NCBI GenBank assembly: GCA_027625915.1
Contig: JANTQA010000026.1
Location: 5,704,001 to 5,768,000 of the forward strand
Direction of reading: 5' to 3'
Origin: Anaeramoeba flamelloides
Taxonomy: Eukaryota > Metamonada > Anaeramoebidae
DNA: 64,000 nucleotides
Shown here: positions 12,801-23,400 of the stretch, piece by piece
How positions within the stretch are numbered: position 1 is the first letter of the stretch
Layout: every line of letters starts with the position of its first letter
Notes under the pieces: generated by a model
Seen by the model: the letters and a program-made list of their open reading frames with translations, nothing else
Databases searched by the model: none
What the model was told of the DNA's origin: nothing
Translations under genes and position numbers: made by a program

Positions 12801-14611
12801 TAATGGATCAAAAGGATCAAATTAAAATTGAAATCAAATTAAGAAATATCAGATATTTATCTGAATTAGGTAAATTTGGTGTCTACCATTATAATGATCT
12901 CTTAAACAAATTTAAAATCTGCCTTGATAATTTTTCCCATCACCACATCGATATGGCATGCTGTCTTTTAGACACAAGCGGGAAATTTCTGTATAAGAAA
13001 CCAGAGACTAGAGTGAGGATGGCACGGCTTTTAGATCGAATGATGAGACTGAAAAATAAAAAAATTGATGACGAAAGGATAAGATCCATGATTGAAAACT
13101 CCTATTACCAATGTGTCCCACCGAAACGATCGGCAAAGTCTAAAGAGAAAAAGCGCACACATTTACAGGAATACATTAGATATTTGATTTATACCTACTT
13201 ATCAAAATCGACAATCAACCAAGTGATCATTGCGCTAAGAAGACTTCCTTGGAACGAAAGGAAATATGAGAATTATATTATCCAAAAGCTCTGGAAGGTC
13301 TATAAAATGAAATTCTCTAATATCTATTTAGTTTCAAGAATCATTGCCAAAATCGGCATTTCACATCCCAAACTGAAAATTAAAGTCTTAGACCGTCTAT
13401 TGGAAGAAATAGTCCGAGGACTGGAAAGAAACGATTTTAAGGAGCAACAAAAAAGAATAATGAACCTTAAATTCTTAGGCGAGCTTTACAATTCTGGGGT
13501 GATCAAATCAAATTCAATCATCGAACTTTTATTTTTAATTTTGAATTTCGGATTGAAGCAAAATATTGAAAAAAGGATTAATAGGGATGAAACAGGGGAA
13601 TACTTTAGAGTGAGAATGATCTGCCTTCTATTAGACACCTGCAAAACTCAATTAAAAAGAAAAATTTTGAAAAAAAAAATTGATTACTTCTTGGTGTATT
13701 TCCAAGAATATCTATTTGTTCGTTCTCCTTTGCCCATAGATATACAATTTGTCATCAATGATTCCATTTCTTGCGTGCGTCCAAATTATAAACGATTTAG
13801 AAACTATCAGCAATGTACAAGGAAAATTATGAAAATTGAAGAAAAGCAAAATGGGTTATTTGGTATTATTCCAATTTTAATTAAAAGAAATTTACAACAA
13901 CAGCAGCAGCAGAATGAACAACAAAATGAAGTTCAAGTTGAAGAAGAAGAAAATTATAATGATCAAAATAAAAATGAACAAATTAACACACAAACAGAAA
14001 ATGAACAAAAAGAATTAAAGAAAGAAATTGAAAAAAATGTTGATAGTAATAATAAAAGTAATAGCAACAATGATGACAATAATGATAATGCTAATGATAA
14101 TAATAATGATAGAAAGATAATAAAACAAACAATAAATACCCAACAAGATGAAAAACAAAGTTTAAGGAATGAAATCGAAAAAAAAAGAAAAAGAAAATTA
14201 AAATTAGAAAGAAAGAAAAAAAGAATCGAAGAAGAAAGGAAAAGAAAAGAAGAATTCGAAAAAGAAATCGAGTTAATGAGAGAAGATACCTTGAAAGAGA
14301 GAATTGAATTATACCAAACATCCAAAGCATTTAATATAAAAAAAAATAATTCCTTTAATAATTATTCCAATAACCAAACCCCCTTTCAATTTAGTGGTAA
14401 TATTAAATTAATGACCAAAACTGGATTTAAAGTTATCGATATCAAACAGAATAATTCAAACAATAATTTGAAAAAGCATAGAAACACTTCAAAAAAAAAT
14501 ACTAAAAAACCAAAGAATAAAAAAACCAAATACACAATTCAAAGCCATGGTAAAAAAAGTGATTATGTCGTTTATAAAAAAGATGATAAAAAGGATAATC
14601 TTTTTAATTAA
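9864..14611 (+). CDS. UPF2: Regulator of nonsense transcripts 2 (UPF2/NMD2)
   Basis: Scaffold of nonsense-mediated mRNA decay that bridges UPF1 and UPF3 at exon junctions in the cytoplasm. Exons 9864-10140 and 10344-14611 join in phase 1 and give 1514 residues. Exon 1 starts MSYRNYY and is an RGG/RGRGRG plus YYDP-rich tract, unusual for UPF2. A charged helix follows, then MIF4G-1 (ELRKLNSNFRKVDSFVKKIG; LTRYKAELVKSISEAKL), interrupted by an acidic Glu/Asp insert of ~190 residues and resuming at FKTLLKNYFDYLNQL. MIF4G-2 starts near residue 824 (LEVLPFYSRLAATLSQYFP; SHHHIDMACCLLDTSGKF). MIF4G-3 starts near 1028 (LQEYIRYLIYTYLSKSTINQ; FLGELYNSGVI; DYFLVYFQEYLF). The C-terminus has the UPF1-binding helix and hairpin (LMTKTGFKVIDI). 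The family call is very secure; exon 1 is supported by phase and by the acceptor. Confidence 0.93.
10141..10343 (+). other. Spliceosomal intron of UPF2 (203 bp)
   Basis: The donor is GTAACA directly after ACAAAAACAA; the acceptor is ACAATCAG at 10343. The upstream exon leaves one base of a codon and the downstream exon supplies two (A+CA), so the RGG exon reads into the UPF2 frame. That frame is closed just before the acceptor by a TAA at 10334-10336. The intron has T-rich tracts and a 22-A run. Confidence 0.8.
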
Positions 14612-14738
14612 TTCATCAATTTTATTTTTAAAAGATAAATTGTTACAATTTATTTTGTAAAAATTAATTAAATTTGAATAAGAAACGCAATTAAATGATA
14701 ACATAAGATCCCAAAATTATAAATAATCTACAATTTAA

Positions 14739-14769
<31 letters not shown>

Positions 14770-16469
14770 AGATATAATTTAAGAAAAATATCAAACATAT
14801 GGTTTATAATTAACTCAATAGCATATTTTAAAAATAAATTAATAGTTAAATAAGATATCATCAAAAATTTTAATAATCGCAAAAGAATATTAAATTATTA
14901 ATTTTTTTGTTTTTTTTTTTTTTTATTTTTTTTTTCAATCAGTATCAATTTTTTGATAAAAAAAAAATTTAGTTGATAAATATTTTGATATTTCACATAA
15001 AAATTAATTTAATTTAATAATTATATTCGAGAATTTTGAAAATATTACAAATTAAAATACAATTATTTTTAAATACTATTTATTTTTTTTTTTTTTTTAT
15101 TTTTTTTTTTTCTATTATTTGTTCTTGTTCTTTAACTTCAAATAAATTTTTTATCAACAATCATTCTTTACATTTTTTATAAATGTTTTTGTTTTTTTTT
15201 CAAATAATAAAAATTTACAAGATTTTTTTAATGATAACACGGATTATCGCTATATTATTAATAAATTGAAGCTGATAATAAAAAATTGTGTTTTGTACTA
15301 TTTTATCAAGAAATTCTTAAAAAAAAGCAATAACACATAAAATCTTGAAATTCAAAAAATCACCAAAAGAAAAAAATTTTTTTGTAATTTTTTAAAAAGT
15401 ATTTTTCTATTAATTTTTTGATTCAGTTTTGTTGATATTATACAAAATAACAATTACCTATTAATGTAAATCTAATTTAAAAATTTTAAAACACCAAAAT
15501 TCAAGTATTAAATGATTAAGAATTGTTAATATTAATATCTTTGAATAATCCCAATTTAGAATTTATTTAATAAGTATTTTTTTTTTCACAATGCCGATAA
15601 AACAAAAAATTAAATTATTGTCAACACAAATTAATTATCGGTGTGTTAAAAATTTTAGAGATGAACAGAACTAAAAACCTACTCTTAAATTAGCTGTAAT
15701 TATATTACAATTATTAATTGATCAAATTAGTTAGTTACAATAAACTATTTTTATGAATGTTATTCTATAACCAATGACTCAACTTTGGAACTAATATCAA
15801 ATCATTTGAAAAAAAAATTTTTTTAACCAAAGAAAATAGGTTACATAAATCAGAAAATTAAATGAAAAAAAAAAAAATGATAAAATGGAGTAAAAATGAT
15901 ATAAAAAAAATCAAAATTACTTCCAATTTGGAAGAAATTGTATTATTGCGGTTCTTTTAACTGTTACAAAAATTTTTAATTTTAGTTTATAATCTAATCA
16001 ATAACAAAATCTTCTTAAAAAGATACTGAGACTAAAATAGAGAAATTTTTAAGAGGTAGAAAGGGTTTTATAAGCACAAAAAACTAGTACAAAGTAGATA
16101 AATTATTATTCCAAATTAGTAGCCAATTAAACGTAACCCCCCCCCCATTTGAGTTTTATCTTCAATAGTAAGATAATGGTTAGAATAAGGAATATAAAAT
16201 AAACTTTCTCAAAACTTTCTGAAATTCTTTATGGGACGGATTGATAAATTTAAAAGTATTTAAAAATTAAACCAACAACTATAAAACTTTGACCAATGTT
16301 TGAGAAAAAGTTTTGCTGAAATACATTAATATATAGAATCCATTCAATATATGTTGTACCCAGGTATTTTTATTCAATTTACCTGATAATTGTATATTAG
16401 TTTGTGAAATTATATTTTCTATAAGTTATTATCAAAGTTATTTAACTGAATCTAATAGCTTTCCAACAA
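14612..16469. other. AT-rich intergenic region
   Basis: Holds a (TA)n microsatellite near 14740-14766, long T and A runs, and a C run (about 10) at 16137-16146. Part of it, 15620-16060, resembles 50780-51190. No gene was seen. Confidence 0.4.
15620..16060. repeat. Diverged dispersed repeat, copy A
   Basis: Shares several blocks, in the same order and orientation, with 50780-51190: GTGTTAAAAATTTT.GAGA, ATTGATC..AAAT.GTTAG, and GAAATTGTATTA followed by TCTTTTAA.TGT. By eye, identity is patchy. The class is unknown; it may be a decayed element. Confidence 0.35.
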
Positions 16470-17230
16470 AATTAAAAACAAAATACAAGAATTGTTTTGA
16501 TCTGATCATTAATTTTAATTTCTTAAGAAATGTAAATCCATATCATTTATAGGGAGTACATACTCGTAAAAATATCTGATCAATATTTTCTGTTATTCCT
16601 ATCTGTTCATTTTTTATATAATACACAACATTTTTTTTTGGATTTTTTTATTAGATTGTTATATCTGTTTCAAAAATTAGTAAATACCCTGAATTTTCGA
16701 AATTGTTTGACCCCGATGGATAACATTAATATCTTTGAGTTTTAAAATAAATAATTTTGATTTTTAATTATTGTAAAATATTATTAGGAAATATTTTTGT
16801 GAAGGTTATAGAGTGATGAAGTTTTCCAGAATTTGAAAAAAAAAAAAGAAATGATTTTAATTGATTCTTTTTTTTTCTGAGATTAAAAAACATCCCTTTA
16901 ATTTTCTTTTGATTTTTTTACTGAAAAAAAAACTACAAGTGTAAAAAATCTATTTTTTATAACATTTAATATTGACACTTGTGACCTAATATCGAGTTTT
17001 TTGAGGTTTTATGATTTGTTCCGAAAATCTCTTGATTTTTACTAAAACAGAAAATCCGAGGAATTATAATGACAGTTTTCTAATTTTCAAAAGTGTACAA
17101 CAATTCATTATGCATAGTAATAGAACACCCTTTTTAATTCAATCAAATCCTTTGAATTCCAGTTAATTTTACTATTTGTTCAAAATTAAATTTTTTTAAT
17201 TTTTCGAAAGTTACACTACTTCCAATAAAT
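16470..17230 (-). mobile_element. LINE (non-LTR) 3' fragment, interrupted by a hairpin repeat
   Basis: Aligns by eye with the LINE tail at 20040-20300: the blocks around TGATCAATATTT, GATGGATAAC..TAATATCTTTG and the shared AATTTTGATTTTTAATTATTG block. In the second copy the minus strand reads like a LINE C-terminal knuckle (IDHFLWVYPSYDN). At about 16795-17100 the match is broken by a GTTATAGAGTG..GTTTTCCAGAATTT hairpin-family segment, then resumes at CTTTGAATTCCAGTTAATTTTA. It is too decayed to code. Confidence 0.55.
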
Positions 17231-17428
17231 AAATAAAATGTTGTTTTTTTTTTACATTTTAGAAAAGAAAATATTTTTTTTAGGGACTATATCCTCGATA
17301 AAAAAAGAAGAAATGGGAATTGATAAATCCTGGCATTTGATCTAAAATTAAACAATATTTTTATAAAAACTTTATGATTTTTAAAAATTAATTGAATTTA
17401 TTATTTGATAAAAAAAATATTGAAAATA

Positions 17429-20400
17429 TTATTTATTTGAGTCAAGTAAATTATGGATCTGATCAAGATAATTTTGGTTGCTGTGAAGTTCTTTACGAAA
17501 TTTATCGATTTGCTTGTCATAAATTTGAGTATTTTTCTCAATTTCAACAAAGTTCTTTCTTAAGTTACCAACCACCTTTGTTAACACTTCAAACTTTTTT
17601 TTAGTAATTTGCCTTTGACTTTGGTTAGAATTAAAAGGTTTTAATCCTAAATTCTTGATCAAAATATCCCATGGTTCCTTTTTAACCTTTTCACTATTTT
17701 GTGAATATTCTTCTTCTTCTTTTTCTTTTTCTTTTTCCTTTTCTTTTTCATTATAATTCTCTTCATTATAATTTTCCTCTTGTTGATATTCCTCTTGTTG
17801 CTCAACAACTTCGATACAGTTCTCATGAAAAAGTCCAAATGATTCCCCTAATTGCCCTTGGTACCAGCCTTGATCTGGCCTTTTTATTTATCAAATTCAA
17901 ATTTATTAATAAGAATAAGTAAAATAATAATAATAATAATAAAAATAAGTTTTTTTGTTTTATTTATTTTTTTATTTAATTTTGGAATTGTTATTTGTTG
18001 ATTGATTTAAAATTACATTTATCAAAATATCATAACATTAACAAAAAACAAAAAGAGTAAAAATTTTAATTGATTCTTTCTTTCTTTTTGGTTTTTTTTT
18101 CCTTTGATAAAATAATATGTATTGTAAATGATCTTCCATGAAAACTCTTAAAAAAGTTTATTTTATCAAAATATTTTGATAAGAACAGAAGAAAATTATA
18201 CTATATATATAATTTATTTCTCATTTACTCAGAAAAAAAAATCAATAAGATTGAAATTCTTTATTTATTTATTTATTTTTTTGAAAAATATATTTCATTT
18301 TAAATAATTAACTTCTTTTTTTCATGATTTTTTTTTTTTGTAATCTTATTAAAAAACTATTTTTAAGTTTCTGCCAGAAATTTATTAAGATGCTTCAAAT
18401 TAATCCTATTTTATTAATTATTTTATCATAAATAGCTTTTAATATGAGAAAAAAAACAAGACAAAGAAAAAATTTTTATATTACTCACTTTTGATAAAAA
18501 GAATACCTAAACTATTTTCCATGAAAATTTACTCACATACCTCAAATTATTAAATAAATCAAATAATATTTCTTTGAAATTTTCCAGAGAGGGAAAATAT
18601 CTCTTAGAAAACATTTTTGTTTCTCTTTTTATAATCACCCATCTCTTTTAGCTTTTTGAACTATAAATTTCTCCAAATTTCATTTCGAATCTATCAAATA
18701 TTCCCGAAAATACCCGAAAATCGAAAATACCCGAAAATTTTTTAACCATGAAAAAACACTTTTTGAACAACTTCTAAGATTCCCTAGTGCCAAGATACTC
18801 AGTTTAACGGTAAAATAACAATTTTATTTTCGAAAAATTTTTTTTTTCTGACTGAAAATATCACCTTCCAAAAAAATTAAATTTTAGGGAATGGTATTCA
18901 ACCCATTTTGTGTGAAAGGAATAAGTATCTTGGATGACTGTAACATTTCTGATCATTTCGAAATGGTATTAACTAAATGAGAGAAAATGTACTTGTTAAG
19001 AAAATTTCTAATTGTGTATCATTGCCCATAATTTTACAATCTAAAATACAATCCAAAAATAGCCAAGTAATATCTAATCGTAAAATAGATACACATATCC
19101 TACCAAGGTGACTAAAACAAAACCTTGTTTTAAATTCACATTCCATAAAAAGAACTGTTTTACCAAAACATACAAACACAACACATACCAAAGGTACCCT
19201 GACATACACATACACAACCCAAGCATACAATGACATACCCATACACGTACCCTAATAAGTACCAACAATTACTCAAATATTCTCAAAAGGTACCAAAACC
19301 TCTTTAGAGTAGTTTAAAGTAGAAAATTCAAAAAAAAATATTTTGTCTGAAAGTAAAATTGTTATTTTACCATTAAACTGAGTATCTTGGCACTAGGGAA
19401 TCTTAGAAGTTTTTCAAAAAGTGTTTTTTCATGGTTAAAAAATTTTCGGGTATTTTCAATTTTCGGTTATTTTCGGGAATATTTCAAACACCCTTTCATT
19501 TCTTTTATAAAATTTCAAAACTATTAATATTCTTTAATTTATAAAGAAATTTATTAGATGATTTTATAATTAACATTATGAATGGTTGTCCAGCCGAGAA
19601 TTTTAAAAAATAATGTTTGTATCAATAAGAATATTAATATTTTAACCTCTTTTTTTAATGATAATTTTTTTTTAAAAAAGTAGCACACATTTTCAAAAAG
19701 ATAAAGAAAGGAAGAGAAAAGAATTTTATCAATAAAAAAAGAATAATTTGGAATCAAAAAGATAATTGAATTTATCAAAATTTATAAAAATTATCAAAAG
19801 TCAATCAATAAGTCATATCTGAAGGGTTAAACATAATATTCTGTTTCAAAAAAAAAAAAATAATTTTCAAAATTTTTTATTTTATTTTGATTTATTATTG
19901 AAGAAGTGTAAATCACACTCTAGCTTCCCTTAGAATTCAATTCCCTTTCAAGAATTTAAGAGTAAAATCATAGATTTCACTATTAGTAATTAATGATCAT
20001 AATTCCAAACTGTCTTGTTTTAAAATTAATTCATTAATATTTATTTCTTTTAATTTATTTTGAAAAATTTAATCTATATTATCATAGGAAGGATATACCC
20101 ATAAAAAATGATCAATATTTCCTATAATTTCCTTTTGTTCAGACTTTCAACATAAAGGTCAAAATTTATTTGAATTTTTATTGATTACATAGTAATATCT
20201 ATTTAAGCCGTTGGAAAATTACCTGAATTTTAGAATTGTTGAACTTGATGGATAACTTTGTTATTTTTGGGTTTTAAATAAATAATTTTGATTTTTAATT
20301 ATTGTAAAATATTTTGGGGGGGTGTATTCGAGTGCTGTAGAGTGTTGTAGGGTGCCTAGGTTTTCCAGAATTCAAAAGAATTGAGTAAAATCTTTGATTT

Positions 20401-23400
20401 TACTCAATTCTTTTAGATTTTGGAAAACCTAACGAAAAGTGTAGTCAAGTGCCGTAGAGTGCCTAGGTTTTCCAGTTCCTAGAGTATCGAGGTTTTCTGA
20501 GGTTTTCTGTTTTATATGTTAAGTGTTCTAGGTTTTTTTTGAGGATTTCTATTTTATTTATTATGTGTTCTAGGTTTTTTTTACTTTTTGAAATAAACCG
20601 AAAATTTATTAAAATTTTCTGTTTATTTCAAAAAGTAAAAAAAACCTAACGAAATTGTATTGATTTTACAAATAAACAGAAAACTCAAGAAAAGCTAACG
20701 GCGTTTTTATAGAATTCAAGAAATAAAACTGAAAATTTCTCAAATTTTCTTTTTATTTCTTAAATTAAAAAAAAAATAACGACACTTCCAACTTTTGGAA
20801 TCCAACAACTCGTTATCTGTGTACTTATATATTTCAATTTTTAGTAAAATTAAATCTTTTGACTTCCAGCTGATTTTATTATTTATTCTTTGATTAAATT
20901 TTATTAATTTTTCTAAAATAGGGAAGAGATAAATTATTTAATTTATTTTTTAATTTAAATTTCTTTTTATTTACTGAAATTGTCATATTTTCAATTTTAA
21001 ATTCTGTTTTGTAAATAAAAATTGGTGTGTTTGTGTTGATTTTACATATTTCCAGTAATACATGAATTAATCCATGAATTTAAATAATTCATAGTTTTTA
21101 TTTCATAATTAAAAATTTCTAATCCATATGTCAATTGGATTATTATAAAAGATTTAAATAATCTAATTTTTAAACTATTATTCAGAGAATTGTTATTGGA
21201 TAATTGTTTGCAGTTGTTATCTGTTTCTTTATTTTTTATTAAATTATAAACTATATGTGAAATTTTATCTAAATAAATACCCAAATATTTAATTTTTTTT
21301 AAATCTTTTGATATAACTGTTTTATCTTTATTAGGCTTTAGTCCAAATTGAATAATAATTTTATATATTGAATTTAATTTTTGATTTACTTCGATTTATA
21401 ATTAGGATTAAATCATATGCAAACATTTAACAATGATTTGTTAATGATATAATTTTTAATAAAAGAAAATGTGAAATTAGAGCAAATAAAATAGGTGATA
21501 ATGGGTCTCCTTGGAATATACCAAGTAGTTCTTTCTGATAATATTTTAATAAAAAATTTTTGATAATTTCATTTAAAATAAATTTTTTTGATTGTTTTTC
21601 TAATTATTTTAACAAAAATTGATTCAAAACATTTAGATATATCAATCATTATAATATAAGTTTTATCATTTTTATTTTCATTATTTGATTTTATTTTATT
21701 ATCAGTATTTAAGAAATTTAGACTAAAATTCAAGTATCATATTTTTTTCGAAACTCAAATTGAAATTTATGAATAAATTCAAAACAAGGTTTAATTAGTT
21801 TATATAGCATTTTTAAAAATAATCTTGGTAAACTTTGATTAATTGAAATTGGTCTATAATTTAAAGCTACCCCATCATTTCGTTTTTTATGAATAAATAA
21901 AATTGAATTTTTTTTTAATATATTCAATATTATTCTTTTCTGGGCTAATTAACCAATGGTTAAATATTTTTTGAATTGTAATAAGATATTTTTTATAATT
22001 TTTATTTTCAATTTGGTTTAAATCAGTGATTTTTCTTCATTAATAATATATTTTGAATTCTCAATTTTTTTAAAATTCATTTACTAATTTATTTTTATAA
22101 ATTTTAATAATGTTTTCAATATTTTCAATTGGAAAAAATATATTGATTTTTAAATTTTTCAAATTCTTTATTTTTTAGATTTTTGATAGTATCTAAAATC
22201 TTTTTACTTGGTTTAATTGAGTTTTTGTTAATATAACCAAAATATTAATTTGATTAGTAGGCCCACTGAATATTCTCTGTGTAAATTTAATATAAATAAT
22301 TTATTGTTAATATTTGGGCGCATTGTGGTAAAATTAGCCAAAAAAACTTGAGAGAAAGATAAAAGTAAAAAAAAAATAAAACTATTGTTTTTTAATAAAA
22401 ATTAAAATGAAAAAGAGAAAACTAAGGAATATATTTACAATTTTTTATTAGGGTTTTGTATTTTAATTATTGAGATTTTTAGAGAAACAAAAGACATCAA
22501 ATGCAAGTGCATTTGTGAATTTTAAGTTTATTTTTACTCTTACCCCTAATCGAATTAAAGATTGATGACTTAAAGATGTACTAAATGAAAATTTTTTTTA
22601 AACAATTATTTGAAAAAAGAGTTTTGATAAAACTAATAATTTTGCTTGAAAAAAAGAATTAGATCTTTATAGATTTACAATTGACTGGTTTTTTGAATCA
22701 ACATTATCTGTAATTTAAATGTTTTATTTTATAAAGTGAAAATTTCAAACATGAAATACAATATTCAGAACTTTTAATTATTGAATTGAATTCAATTAAT
22801 TCATATAATATATTATGTTTAGAGTGAAGAAGATTTGATAAGTTCAATTTTAGAAATTATCTGAACAATAATAAAATAATACAGCTGTTCCAAACCTACC
22901 GTGAAATCTATGATAAGTGGAAAATTCATTTGTGGTCTCATACTTTCCTTTTTTATAACAGGATTTTCTGGTCATATGATAGCCTATTACAAACCGTGAA
23001 ATTTTATAATAAACAGAAAATTCATTTTCGTATCATACTTTCCTTTTTTATAACAGGATTTTCTGGTCATATAATAGCCTATTACAAACCGTGACTTTTT
23101 ATGATAAGTGGAAAATTCATTTGTGGTCTCATACTTTCCTTTTTTATAACAGGATTTTCTGGTCATATGATAGCCTATTACAAACCTTGGACTTTTTATA
23201 ATAAGCAGAAAATTCATTTTCGTATCTCATACTTTCCTTTTTTATAACAGAATCTTCTGGTCATATAATAGCCTATTACAAACCGTGACTTTTTATAATA
23301 AACAGAAAATTCATTTTCGATCTCATACTTTCCTTTTCGTTGAAAGGATTTTAGGGTATATTGATAGACAAATTATAAAACATTAAAATTTTATAATAGA

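Noticed and set aside
19990-22320. LTR-type or virus-like element
   Set aside because: RT block order fits a non-LTR retrotransposon. No direct terminal repeats, integrase, protease or capsid-like frame were seen.
22987-23217. Minus-strand peptide repeating MTRKSCYKKGKY
   Set aside because: It crosses the ~96-bp tandem array, whose unit length is not a multiple of three, and it runs through the element end; fortuitous.
22895-23372. CRISPR-like array
   Set aside because: Units are ~96 bp and repeated throughout, with no unique spacers; the genome is eukaryotic.
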